DNA from: Carpediemonas membranifera | Taxonomy: Eukaryota; Fornicata | Direction: 5' to 3' | DNA: 64,000 nucleotides | NCBI GenBank assembly: GCA_019828565.1 | Contig: JAHDYR010000012.1 | Location: 434,001 to 498,000 of the forward strand | Part shown: positions 19,701 through 28,006 of the stretch, one piece after another | Layout of the letters: each line of letters starts with the position of its first letter | Numbering within the stretch: the stretch's first letter is position 1 | The notes under the pieces: generated by a model | Database searches by the model: none | What the model was told of the DNA's origin: nothing | The model's input: only the letters and a program-made list of their open reading frames with translations | Made by a program: the position numbers and the translations under genes

Positions 19701-22700
19701 GTCGGGTCGGTCGAGGTCAGCTCCCAGCTGTTCGACGTGATCGTGTCGGCAATCGTCGTCAGCGCGTTCGACAGACTCGCCGCGATTGCCCAGAACTCCT
19801 TCTTGTCGTGCCGCTGGGTGATGGGGATCACGTCGGGGCGATAGAAGTAGTAGAACTCGTTCTCAGCGTAGGTCATGTCGACGAGGAAGTCGTGCCCTGC
19901 TTGGATAGCCGAGGCGGACTCCATAAGGTAGGCGGGCAGACTTTGCTCCAGCCCGACGGCGGCGAGGCCGGTGGCGTTCATGTGGAGCATGGAGGCGTAC
20001 AGGGTGCCCTTGCCAAGGGCGTAGTTGACGTCGTGGAGGCTGCTAACCGTGCCCATACTCGTCCGCATCGTCTCAGAGACCACGAGGATGCCGACGATGC
20101 TGCCGGTGATCAAGACGACGTTGACGACCGCGGCCGCTAGCAGGAAGCGGATGAACGTGCGGCTGGTGCCGTCGCCCACCACTCCCGCGGCGCTGTAGCC
20201 AGTGGAGGCGGTGCCGTTGCTGAAGCTCGAGCCGGACTCGTCGGAGGAGTTGCTCTTGTTGTCGTCCTCGGCGGCTTCAGTGCGGAGCTGCTGGGCGCGG
20301 GCGTGGTCCTGCATGACGGAGTCGAGGAACAGGATGTACCACTCCCGGACGGCGGGGTTGTCCGGGTAGCGGCGGAAGAGGCGCGTGTAGAGCAGGTTGG
20401 CCTGGTTGGTCGACCCACCAATGGCCCTGGCGTGCTTGATGATGAGCGGCAGGTCGGGGCGACGGCGAAGGAGCAGGGGCCAGAACTTGCTGACCTGGAC
20501 GAGGGTGCGCAGGTGGTGGGACCTGGCCTGGGACAGCTTGCTCTGGACCTCGAGGAAGGACGCCGCGTTGTCCCTGCCGCCGAGGGTGTAGATGTGCTCC
20601 ATCTGCTCGATGTAGCGGCGCATCGCGAACTCTTGCATGGCCTGGTCAAGGCGGGTGCGGGAGAAGCACTCCTCGGAGATGCTCGCCAGCACCGAGGTGG
20701 AAGTCGCGATCGAGGCGGCACCCTTCGTGGAGATGGTCAGCAGCGTCAATCTGAGCGGTGGCGTCAGGTCGTCGCTGTATGCCACGCAGGCGCGTCGGAG
20801 CAGCATGTTGGCTCCGGCGTAGAGGTTGTATTCGATGTCGCGGGTGATGCCGCTGAACCCGAAGAGCTTGCGCTCGTGCCAGACAAGGGGCCTGATGCCG
20901 AGCTCGAGCATGTTGACCGAGATGTTGGCCAAGTCGGGCAGTTTAAGGTTGGTGGCCGGGGCAGAGGCGACGCGGCGGATGCTGGCGGCCCGGCTGCCGC
21001 GCTTGAATACAGCGCGGAGCAGGTTGAAGGGCTTGACGGCGGCGTTCCCGGTCTCCGAGAAGAGAATGGCGAAGACCTTGGCCTCGGCGTACCTGATGCG
21101 GATGTGGAGGACCGCCAGGGGCACGAAAGCCAGGACCAGGAGGGGGAGGCAGAGGGCGAGCAGCACGCCGCTCGTGCCGAATGCGATAGTGTCATCGTAG
21201 CCGAGGAAGAAGGCGACGGCCGACCAAACAGACCCGGCGAACAGGACCAATGAGGTGACCGTCGTCAAGCCGAGCATGACGGCGACAAAGCTCTTCTGGC
21301 GCTGGCCGATGACCCAGATCGTGGTCGCGACGACAAACCCGAAAGACACGATGAGGCTGGCGAGACTGACCCCAACAGCGAACACTCTGGCGGCGATACG
21401 GCTGGAACGGGTCATGGCGCTGTCGTCGAACTCGACGGCACCCATGGCGGCCCCAACGAAGGCGACCGAGATGTGGACTGAGAGGAGAAGCAGCTCGCGG
21501 AGGTGGTGCACGCTGACGAGCGTCGGGGCGAAGGAGAAGGTCACGGTGTGCGAGGCCGAGACGCCGAGGGAGACGAAGAGCAGGAAGAACGCCAGGACAT
21601 CGGGGATGATGTCGGTGAACGTGACGGCGAGCCCGTAGCCGGTCTCCCAGATGTAGATGATGCGGAAGGGCGTGCGGGCGGCGAGGAAGCCCAGGGGGAT
21701 GTTGAGGAAGGTCAGCAGAGCCGTCGTCATGAGGAGGCCCACATAGCGGCCGACTTTGCGGGCTACGTTGAACGTGGTCTCCTGGCCGTTGTAAAGGGCC
21801 AGGAGGACGGTGACAGGGCCGGCCAGCTGGAGCATGACGATGGCGAGGGGTTGGAGCAAGGCGCCCCAGGGAGGAAGGTCGGCAGAGAGCACGGGGGTGA
21901 CGAAGGCCATCAGGACGTCCCGGATGGTCTCCGTCGTGGCGCTCATGGGCGTGGTGACCGAGAAGGCGGCGATGAGGGGAAGGAGGAGGCCGCACGCGAG
22001 GGCGACGACAGAACTGACATACACCCAGCCGGGCACGACGCGGTCGGTCGGCTTCCACCAGAGAGCGTACAGCTTGGCCGCGAGCCCGCTGTTCATGATG
22101 TCGCCGATGGTGTTGCGGCCGATGTTGGTGGCCTTGTCGTCGACAGTCAGGGACTCGAGGCGGGCCGTGCGGCGGGCAGCGTAGTTCTGGCTGGCCTGCT
22201 GGGAGAGGAATGTGCACAGCATGTGGAGGGACTCCCCAAGAAGCTGGACCTGCGCCATCGTCATGCGGCGCGTGCGGCGGAAGGCGCGGACGACGTCGAG
22301 GGGCGGCTGGCCGACGTCGTTGGCGAGCTTGACCATAATCTTGGCGGTCTCGACATTGGGGGTTGAGGTAGCTACGCCGCCGATGAGGAAGGACGCGATG
22401 GCGACCCCGTCGAGTTGGATGACGCTGCCGCCGTCCGTCAGGGCGCCAGTATGACAGAAGCCAAAGGTCGACCGGTCGAACGACATAGACCCGAACGCCT
22501 GGTCCGAGATGGCACAGCGCCTCGCGCCCTCCTCGGTCGCCCGGACGTGATCAGTGCAGAGCGTGCTGAGTCGGGACACCTCGCCGATGATGCTGCCCGT
22601 CGGGGACACGAATGCGCCGCCGCACTGGGCATGCTCGGTGAACTTGTCGAGGACGAGCTGCAGCTTCTCGGGCTCGAAGAGAGTCTCCAAAGATTTGTCG

Positions 22701-22939
22701 GTCTGTGCGATGTTCATCTTCGACGGGTCGTACGAAAGGAATGGAGCGAGCTCCCCAAGGTGTCTCTGAATCATGACGGGCTCCTGAATGAAGCTGAATA
22801 CCTCGTCGAGCACTTCCATGAAATCATGGTGTCGTTGGACGGTGAGAGGAAGGTAATCGAGCTGATCTGCGCGGAGAGGTGGTTTTTCTACTGGGGGAAG
22901 TGGTTCTCTTGCAACAGCAAGAACATCCTCCAAGTCCAT
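16736..22939 (-). CDS. TmcB-like multipass membrane protein with N-terminal PocR-like sensor
   Basis: 2067 residues, ATG at 22939. Residues about 65-200 match the PocR sensory fold (Pro-Thr-Gly-Ser-Ile-Ile-Gly, then a conserved Cys, a Phe-Cys-His-Thr-Gly, and a Leu-Ile-Gly-Gly end). About eight to ten membrane helices follow (about 300-620). Residues about 745-890 resemble the TPR-like repeats of TmcB/TmcC (tiny macrocysts) proteins: Tyr-Thr-Arg-Leu-Phe-Arg-Arg-Tyr-Pro-Asp-Asn-Pro, then Tyr-Ile-Leu-Phe-Leu. From about 930 on, extracellular helical modules of 150-200 residues with Asn-x-Thr/Ser sites alternate with membrane helices four times, interrupted by an acidic cytosolic loop (about 1150-1300). 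This looks like a large surface sensor. No kinase or cyclase domain is present, so the output is unknown. TGTAAAC lies 6 nt past the stop. Confidence 0.75.
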   Translation of the reverse strand: MDLEDVLAVAREPLPPVEKPPLRADQLDYLPLTVQRHHDFMEVLDEVFSFIQEPVMIQRHLGELAPFLSYDPSKMNIAQTDKSLETLFEPEKLQLVLDKFTEHAQCGGAFVSPTGSIIGEVSRLSTLCTDHVRATEEGARRCAISDQAFGSMSFDRSTFGFCHTGALTDGGSVIQLDGVAIASFLIGGVATSTPNVETAKIMVKLANDVGQPPLDVVRAFRRTRRMTMAQVQLLGESLHMLCTFLSQQASQNYAARRTARLESLTVDDKATNIGRNTIGDIMNSGLAAKLYALWWKPTDRVVPGWVYVSSVVALACGLLLPLIAAFSVTTPMSATTETIRDVLMAFVTPVLSADLPPWGALLQPLAIVMLQLAGPVTVLLALYNGQETTFNVARKVGRYVGLLMTTALLTFLNIPLGFLAARTPFRIIYIWETGYGLAVTFTDIIPDVLAFFLLFVSLGVSASHTVTFSFAPTLVSVHHLRELLLLSVHISVAFVGAAMGAVEFDDSAMTRSSRIAARVFAVGVSLASLIVSFGFVVATTIWVIGQRQKSFVAVMLGLTTVTSLVLFAGSVWSAVAFFLGYDDTIAFGTSGVLLALCLPLLVLAFVPLAVLHIRIRYAEAKVFAILFSETGNAAVKPFNLLRAVFKRGSRAASIRRVASAPATNLKLPDLANISVNMLELGIRPLVWHERKLFGFSGITRDIEYNLYAGANMLLRRACVAYSDDLTPPLRLTLLTISTKGAASIATSTSVLASISEECFSRTRLDQAMQEFAMRRYIEQMEHIYTLGGRDNAASFLEVQSKLSQARSHHLRTLVQVSKFWPLLLRRRPDLPLIIKHARAIGGSTNQANLLYTRLFRRYPDNPAVREWYILFLDSVMQDHARAQQLRTEAAEDDNKSNSSDESGSSFSNGTASTGYSAAGVVGDGTSRTFIRFLLAAAVVNVVLITGSIVGILVVSETMRTSMGTVSSLHDVNYALGKGTLYASMLHMNATGLAAVGLEQSLPAYLMESASAIQAGHDFLVDMTYAENEFYYFYRPDVIPITQRHDKKEFWAIAASLSNALTTIADTITSNSWELTSTDPTTRFVRAHMAVGMNLDSSVENLKTIQELEQDTIFSLVVGMALILALLFVVQLSITVVLTFWIIFRNFTAEVSTCDVSLTNCLSVSRAQVRRQMRLVGMAKSKFKDIVVADLDEDLQEDLNDDELTEAAIDAKLGVEEDDDGALYEVCYLGARHDDDDEAAAVPSEPKPSTERRVMFTEEAPETKSVDEEITSAFELAGPGSSGSEDKALSDVEDFLPEPPKGTLGMLADLLRLVRNLIKNNRGRHEGGNFHAIWSVLAIAGQLVAIVSIAVFVAFTVTSHNDHDKELEKTIKMLDYATISTVGPAVLDILEPSAFVVSGATDRLDAYIGRRTAASKAFFEVQESIPGILTEDSSIATHDITQDLNYYTDVAVSIAAYGYGYSSDITFMLPVSWNYTGETYYAHDVEEYSRSVWYTNKTSDTTTLAAADQLALAQAILFDDKVAALRMDLFANMLGTSELIPGFISELETNTLETFGVPITMVVVLALAFAPTVLSALIAGERRRAGISKLALVSLGCLVVCLSTMAIDYGVHFYTYQFVRPNEVAKDAAAVNEAFEYALDVMAMLQFAVQRYVFTGVESAFDMVETAVGHHVNSVARINELNVGVNQDDLAAVVAYHDYLYEDMAIALVLAASVHDDALIMMPTVANFTWNSTASTRPIDTTRFTNSTYDLARADADKLAMAQTLALTDRITYKDFVTLNALCLDLYENFRMDAIETLESTDELELTSVVIINAVLLLTMGFVAFLLLPTYTTAALSSQTSKRTQSARQQHVLNRVLRTKFTLAIALLLSVTAGVVLFAAVVIAFFTGIYFIYLFVSTTCSADSRVLMSGSRSIYSYLMPYSNQPAMLELELDTLMETVEDAFSADTLDLIFTGTEPEDLSIRASQYAAKVEQFVRTAPTASSDVRSGTLIPVVRETATIAASIETMFADRYARMSLVLTISEIVSVVGGAALVVVTLIVYMFGLRVLFRQLSRFSRSFKLLQSYLTH

Positions 22940-23214
22940 GGACTGATTCGCTCTTGCAGTTGAGTCTTATCCCATTTTTCCAGACTAAGATATAACTGTT
23001 CATCCTTACCTTATTTGGGCAATTCACAGGCGAAGCTACCGACCATCGTCTCTAGCTCGTCATGCTGGGTCCACGCACGTCTTTTTGGCGACGAAGCTGC
23101 CGGTCCCCACTAAGCTGGACCAGCACCAGCTCACCCGACCCAGAGGCACCAGCTCGGATTTACTCCATCCGACGGCACCACTGTTGCTCACTATGCACTA
23201 TCCATCGCGTTCCG

Positions 23215-24480
23215 TCAGGAGAAGACCGACGCCGCCGTCCCCGTGATGGCCACTTGAAGCGGGCCCCCAGCGGCGAACAGCGCCCGGTGCGTCGGTGCCC
23301 AGCTGAGTGTCATCGTTGCCACGGGCACGTCCACCGTCAGCCACAGTGCGGTGGGGTCGCTGTCATCGACACGGCCCCGGTTTAGCACATGGGGCCCGCC
23401 GACCCTGGTCAGCGTCCGCGTGTCGACAAACGAGACCGACCCAGCCCCACCGCCGACAGTCAGGTACGGCGCGGTGTATGCCATGCTCCGAACTCCCCAT
23501 CCGTGGTCGTGACTCGGGTAAAACTGCACAGTCGTAACGGGGCAGCGGAAGTCGTGGACGGTGACGCCAGTCACACTGCCCACAGCGGAAACAGAGTGAC
23601 TGAGGGCCACGGAGCATATACTATCCACCATATCGGGCATCACGGCGGCCTTCACCGGGATGAACTTGTTGAGGTCCCACAGCCTAACAGTCGTCCCCAT
23701 CTCGGGCGACACCGTCACCACAGATTCCGCCGTCTGCCGCGACACGGCCCTGATCTTGTGGCTGTGCGTGACGTTGTCATAGTGGACGGGCCACGCGTCT
23801 CCGTCTCCGTCTCCGTCTCCGTTGCTGCGGACAGAGGCCTCGTCGGCTGACTCAGGCGAAGTCGAGCCGGCGATCGAGACGACGGACCAGAGCGACCCCG
23901 GCGAGTGTATGTTTCCAATACCCGCCGCTGTATTGGGCATGCCAGGTGAGCCCGGTGGCGAGGCGGGCGAGAAGAGGCCCCTCGTCCCGCCGGGTGACTG
24001 CAGCGGTGGCAAAATGTACACGCGGATGCCGCAGTCTCGACTCCCCGTGACGATGCACTCGTCGGAACACCATGCTGCGCTGAACACCAGGTCTGTTGCC
24101 CCCAGCAGTGTCGCCCGCACCTCGGCCGTGTCGGTCGACCGGGCGGTGAGGCCGGCGGGATGGGACACCGCCACGAGGGAGTGGGACGGGTTGGGCGTGA
24201 CCACGTAGCAGGGGCAGCCCAGGTTCGTCACGACGGTGGGGGCGTAGGATGGTAACTCTACGTGGACTAGCGCGCCGTCCTTCGTGCCGTAGTAGAGCTC
24301 GCTGTCCGACACAAACGATGAAGAGAAGATCTTATCGTGTCTCAGTGAGGGTATCGCCGCGATGTGGTGCTGTGCGAGCGAGGAAAGCCTACGCACCTCC
24401 AATTCTCGCGGGGAAGAGTGTAAGGGTGTAGGATGAGAGTCAATAATAGCGGAATACAAGGCGCTGTGCCGAAAACTCAT
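23215..24480 (-). CDS. DCAF12-like WD40 protein
   Basis: 421 residues, ATG at 24480. A beta-propeller with weak WD repeats. Two features match DCAF12, a DDB1-CUL4 substrate receptor: the penultimate blade with Gly-Val-Arg-Ser...Leu-Thr-Val-Gly-Gly-Gly-Ala-Gly-Ser, and the C-terminal end where Leu-Phe-Ala-Ala-Gly-Gly-Pro-Leu is followed by a short terminal strand. A Pro/Gly-rich insertion and a Gly-Asp microsatellite tract (four GTCTCC units on the plus strand near 23797-23820) lie in loops. Role in ubiquitin ligase targeting is inferred from the family. The nearest 3' signal, TAAAT at about 23162-23158, is about 52 nt past the stop, farther than for most neighbours. Confidence 0.6.
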   Translation of the reverse strand: MSFRHSALYSAIIDSHPTPLHSSPRELEVRRLSSLAQHHIAAIPSLRHDKIFSSSFVSDSELYYGTKDGALVHVELPSYAPTVVTNLGCPCYVVTPNPSHSLVAVSHPAGLTARSTDTAEVRATLLGATDLVFSAAWCSDECIVTGSRDCGIRVYILPPLQSPGGTRGLFSPASPPGSPGMPNTAAGIGNIHSPGSLWSVVSIAGSTSPESADEASVRSNGDGDGDGDAWPVHYDNVTHSHKIRAVSRQTAESVVTVSPEMGTTVRLWDLNKFIPVKAAVMPDMVDSICSVALSHSVSAVGSVTGVTVHDFRCPVTTVQFYPSHDHGWGVRSMAYTAPYLTVGGGAGSVSFVDTRTLTRVGGPHVLNRGRVDDSDPTALWLTVDVPVATMTLSWAPTHRALFAAGGPLQVAITGTAASVFS

Positions 24481-24539
24481 GCCGCAGGCCCTGCTATCGA
24501 TTGGAGCATGTCATACCGTGCTCTCGTAGCAGGTCGAAA

Positions 24540-24803
24540 ATGAACGCCAATGACCAGCTGAACACTCCAGCTGAACCAGTTGGCCCTAGTGGACACGCTC
24601 GTCACACTGCCCGCTGTTCCCATGCTACGCAGTTTATGCCTCGAGCATTGTGGTGTTTAGAGGTTTATGTGGAGGATTCATGTAAAGGTGACTTAAGCTG
24701 TCGACCCCCCTGGGATGAACTCCAGAGGACTGAACAGGTTCAGTCTGACGGCCCACCTGTCGTACACCAGAGTTTAGACGATGTTTACTGGGGGTTCATG
24801 TGA
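24540..24803 (+). CDS. Small open reading frame, doubtful gene
   Basis: An 87-codon frame from ATG 24540 to TGA 24801-24803, ending one base before the left repeat of the Fanzor region. Lower GC and less biased codon use than the surrounding genes; no domain seen. It could be a relic of a gene cut by the Fanzor insertion, or chance. Confidence 0.2.
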   Translation: MNANDQLNTPAEPVGPSGHARHTARCSHATQFMPRALWCLEVYVEDSCKGDLSCRPPWDELQRTEQVQSDGPPVVHQSLDDVYWGFM

Positions 24804-24804
24804 A

Positions 24805-24838
24805 TTTAGACTCAAGTATTCTTATCCCGCGCGGCACA
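24805..24838 (+). repeat. Left copy of 34-bp direct repeat flanking Fanzor
   Basis: Matches 26854-26887 at 29 of 34 positions in the same orientation; both end in the 10-mer GCGCGGCACA. The pair brackets 2.05 kb containing the Fanzor gene and nothing else recognised. Confidence 0.6.
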
Positions 24839-25205
24839 CTACCTCCACTCACCCACTTCAGCCCTCGTCTGTACCATCTGGCTTTCGTGCTTTCAGTCGT
24901 CGGTCTGCACGAAAAGATGCGTCGTCTGTCGTCCATCGTCTGTGTCGAACGCTGCTGTCTTCTTTCGCGTCTGTGCCCGTCTGTTACGCGCTCATCTGTC
25001 GTCCATTGCCGGCGTCTGAAGCTCATGTCGTCGTCGTCTTCGTCATCTTCGTCTGTTGTGAGAGACACTAGTGGTGGAAAGCGGTTGTAGCTGGTAGTAA
25101 AGACGCTTTGTGTTGTATGATGCTGGTTTCTTGTGTTTTGAGAGATGCTGCTAGCTGATGAACCCTGAAAAGAAATGATCGATGCAGGCAGCTCAATAGA
25201 CTCCG

Positions 25206-26656
25206 ATGCCTTCCAAGATATACACAGTGAAGGCTTCCGTTAACAAGGCCATTGGCGAGATTAACGGTGGAGGCGATAACAACGCGCCGCGGTGAGGAAG
25301 AGGAAATTTTGAACCCGGCGTGCGTTCTTTCACGCAGGCTAAGTGCACATTCACTTGCCTGCTTGCGTGCGTCTCTGCATCTGCGCACGCGTTGACCCCA
25401 CCGAGGACGGTCAACCTGTTCGACCAGGAGGTCCTCGCGCAGATCGTCAGCATTGCCAAGGGAAGAGAGTCCAAGGCAAAGGCAGCGGATCGGTGCAGGT
25501 GGATTGGCGACCTGGCGATGTGGAGGGACCCTGACATAACCCCACTCGTCGAGGACTTCAGGGAAGCCTACGTTGGAATTGCATTTCCATTTCAGCGCTG
25601 GTTGGGTGAGTACTCCACAGCCACCCGGGTCTGGCTCTCGCGCGCGTCACCCGGGTACCTGACCCGTCTTCGTGCTGGATTAGAACGGGTGCGTCCGCTC
25701 CTCCATGATCAGCCGGGTGTTCGACAGGATCAGGATGACGCCGACGACCAGGTGGCTGAATACGAGCGTGATCACGGCGACATCACCAAGCTCCGCAGAG
25801 TGCTCTCTGTGAGGACTGACGGGGTCTCTGTTGCTGTGACGGTTTGGGTGGGTCGCGAGAAATACCGTGGCGGTCGGGTGGCTGACCGGCCCACGTACAA
25901 AAAGGGTAGCAGCAACAAGCGGGCTCGGCTCGGTCAGGATGACGCCGAGGCTACTCCTGCCCCGGACATTCAAGCTCTCATGGGCTTCGACCCTGGTGCT
26001 CGGTCGCTGGGCGGCTACACGATCCGCCGCCCAGACGGGCAGAGTGTATCTGGCGTGCTCGCTAAGTGTGGCTACACTGCCACCCCCTCTTTCCGCATGA
26101 ATATGAGCGCAGCATCGTTCAAAACGACAAGTCTAGAGGCTCTCAAACAGTCGATTAGGTTTGTCCATGAGAACATCGTTCAGATCATCAACGAGGGGAC
26201 GAGAAAGTGTTTCCGCCGTGCGACTTTTGCCAATCACTGTCTGCGTCTGAAGCACTTCGCCCGGGCTGGACGTCAACTCCTGGATGATCTCGGCGGGCGC
26301 CCCCGGAGCCCATTCATCTCGAAGTCGCGTATGGGGCTGCACTGTTCGGTTCCGCCAGCACTCCCTCCTGTGCTCCGTACCGCCACTTTGCTCGAGCTCT
26401 CCCTGGCATCATGCTCCGGCACAACGTCGTCGTGAGTGTCGACATGGTCTCGGAATTCCGCACTTCCATCGTGTGCCCATACTGCAAAGCACACTTCAGA
26501 CGTGTGGTGCACACACACCGCATCATGCTCTGCCAGAATCCCGCGTGCGAGGGAGCTCCATGGCGCGTTGAACGGCTACGTCGGCATCCCGAGCAGAGAG
26601 ACATACTTCTCAATCTCTCTCACCAAGATAAGAGCGCCAGCAAGAACATCCTTTGA
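25206..26656 (+). pseudogene. Fanzor, eukaryotic TnpB-like RNA-guided nuclease, one frameshift
   Basis: The coding signal is continuous from about 25406 to 26300 in one frame and from about 26300 to 26656 in another. In the first part, Gly-Phe-Asp-Pro-Gly-Ala-Arg-Ser is the RuvC-I motif. In the second, Ala-Tyr-Gly-Ala-Ala-Leu-Phe, then Ser-Glu-Phe-Arg-Thr-Ser-Ile-Val-Cys-Pro-Tyr-Cys (the Glu by the zinc finger typical of Fanzors), a second Cys pair (Cys-Gln-Asn-Pro-Ala-Cys) and Gln-Asp-Lys-Ser-Ala-Ser-Lys-Asn-Ile (RuvC-III Asp) follow in family order. The frame changes at a five-C run (26300-26304), where one extra C would restore it. The N-terminus is unsettled: ATG 25206 could join at 25406 through a 114-nt intron, but the acceptor lacks the local motif; a better motif ends at 25337. 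Family function: reRNA/omegaRNA-guided DNA cleavage. Confidence 0.72.
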
Positions 26657-26952
26657 TGCACCTTCGATGCAACTTCAGATCAGATAGAGCAATCTCCTTT
26701 CCACTACGACTCCCAGAGAGGTGCTCTTCCTCACTATCATTAACTTGCTAAGTTGAGCAAGCACGCGCTGCAGCGCGCGTGATATGCTGCGCACGATTGA
26801 TAGAGTATGATGAACCACACTGCGATCCTGATGCTGCTTGGATCACTGCGTGTTTTGGACTCAACAATTCTAATCCTGCGCGGCACAAGCATGTCAGGCT
26901 GAATGTTGACTTGACATGGTGTCAAATCCCAGAATCAAGAACCAACCAGCAA
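26657..26952. other. Fanzor 3' flank and nitroreductase upstream region
   Basis: Between the Fanzor stop and the right repeat there are about 200 bp where a guide RNA scaffold would be expected, by analogy with other Fanzor/TnpB loci. A CGCGCTGCAGCGCGCG palindrome lies at 26764-26779. The nitroreductase promoter must lie to the right. Confidence 0.3.
26854..26887 (+). repeat. Right copy of 34-bp direct repeat flanking Fanzor
   Basis: Same orientation as 24805-24838, with five substitutions and no gaps. Confidence 0.6.
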
Positions 26953-27585
26953 ATGGAAGAGAACTTCATCACTGACAGCAAGGGGCGCCGCTCCCGTACT
27001 TCTTCGCGTGCGGAACGCATGGATCTCAAGGCCATCGTGTCTTCCAGGCGTTGCTGCCGGGAATTCACATCACAGGCCGTTTTGAATGAGCAGCTGGATC
27101 GCATGCTTGACATGACGCGCTACGCCCCCACCGCCGGTGGCCTGCAGTCCTTTGACGTCGTCGTCGTCCACCGGGAGCAGAGGATCGCCAGCCTGGCCGA
27201 CGCCTGCAAACAGCCCTTCGTCAAGGGCGCCAACGTTGTCCTTGTATTCTGCGCCAACAACGACCGCGCTGCCAAGTACGGCGAGAAGGGCCCCAACTAC
27301 GCCGTCCAGGACACCACGCTCGCCGCGTGCTACGCGATGCTCGCTGCCGAGGACGAGGGCCTCAGCACCGTCTGGGTGGGTGCATTCGACCCCAAGGAGG
27401 TTGCCAACATCATCGGGGCCCCTAGCGGCGTCATTCCGGAGGTGATCATGCCCGTCGGCTTCCCGACCGAGGCCGAGGAGGCCCGCAAGACCGGCCCCGG
27501 TCACCGCACGAAAGACCTGGACGAGCTGGTGCACGACGAGCAGTACGGCGAGCGGATCCTTCACCACGAGCCGCTTGCACACTAG
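26953..27585 (+). CDS. Nitroreductase-family flavoprotein
   Basis: 210 residues from ATG 26953 (an internal ATG at 27019 would give 188 residues, closer to the bacterial family length). The FMN-phosphate motif Ser-Ser-Arg-Arg-Cys-Cys-Arg-Glu-Phe, the Thr-Arg-Tyr-Ala-Pro-Thr-Ala-Gly-Gly-Leu-Gln active-site loop and the Gly-Leu-Ser-Thr-Val-Trp-Val-Gly strand identify the family. These enzymes reduce nitro-compounds or quinones using NAD(P)H and are common in anaerobic protists. No targeting peptide is obvious, though the Ser/Arg-rich first 22 residues could be an organelle-targeting extension. CATAAAG follows the stop by 5 nt. Confidence 0.9.
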   Translation: MEENFITDSKGRRSRTSSRAERMDLKAIVSSRRCCREFTSQAVLNEQLDRMLDMTRYAPTAGGLQSFDVVVVHREQRIASLADACKQPFVKGANVVLVFCANNDRAAKYGEKGPNYAVQDTTLAACYAMLAAEDEGLSTVWVGAFDPKEVANIIGAPSGVIPEVIMPVGFPTEAEEARKTGPGHRTKDLDELVHDEQYGERILHHEPLAH

Positions 27586-27611
27586 AAGTCATAAAGCGTT
27601 CAATGGACAGT

Positions 27612-28006
27612 TTAGCAGTCAATGAGCTCGACGTCGAAGAGGAGGGTCGAGTTGGGAGGGATGATCGGGGGGTAGCCGCCGGGGCCGTACGCCCAGGCGG
27701 GAGGGCAGGTGAGGATAGCGCGCTCGCCCTTGGACATTGCGAGGACGCCCTCGTCCCAGCCCTTGATAACCTGGCCGACGCCGATGGTGAACTTGAAGGG
27801 CTTGTTGCGGTCGCGAGAAGAATCGAACTTGGAGCCGTCAGACTGGAGAGTGCCCTGTGTGAGCTGTTGGGGGAGCGTGGCGGACATACAGTGTACTGTG
27901 TGAGGCAGCGGGACAAGGATGGTCAAACGTGAACAGTCACCTTCTTTCCCTTCTTGGGGAAGTTGGTCTTGTCGCCTTCTTGGAGAATCTTACGAGTAAC
28001 GCCCAT
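27612..28006 (-). CDS. FKBP12-type peptidyl-prolyl isomerase, three exons
   Basis: Exons: 28006-27929, 27895-27890 and 27854-27612. Introns are 33 nt (GTTTGA...CTCACACAG) and 35 nt (GTATGT...CTCACACAG). The spliced product is 108 residues, the standard FKBP12 length, and accelerates cis-trans prolyl isomerisation in the cytosol. Pocket residues kept include Tyr27 (Tyr26 in mature human numbering), Phe-Asp in Ser-Lys-Phe-Asp-Ser, Val-Ile-Lys-Gly-Trp, and the Tyr of Ala-Trp-Ala-Tyr-Gly. The middle exon is only six bases, TACACT, and encodes the Tyr-Thr of the conserved Val-His-Tyr-Thr-Gly. The stop codon overlaps TAAAC. Convergent with the nitroreductase. Confidence 0.93.
27890..27895 (-). other. 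6-nt microexon of FKBP12
   Basis: TACACT, flanked on both sides by introns that end in the same nonamer CTCACACAG. It supplies two invariant residues, one an active-site Tyr. Skipping it would keep the frame but lose that Tyr. Confidence 0.85.

Larger units (their letters stand above)
24481..25205. other. Intergenic and left flank of the Fanzor region
   Basis: 725 bp of low-GC sequence between DCAF12 and the Fanzor coding region. Apart from the doubtful small frame and the 34-bp repeat at 24805, I see only a TC/TCG-rich strand bias at 24890-25060 and no gene. Confidence 0.4.

Noticed and set aside
24796-25068. Minus-strand frame of 90 codons in the Fanzor left flank
   Set aside because: Highly charged low-complexity reading of a TC-rich strand, starting at the repeat. 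No domain and no supporting 3' signal.
25292-25337. 46-nt intron in the Fanzor ending at the CACGCAG acceptor, from the GTGAGG donor
   Set aside because: The acceptor fits the local motif, but joining in this phase gives a stop within about 20 codons.
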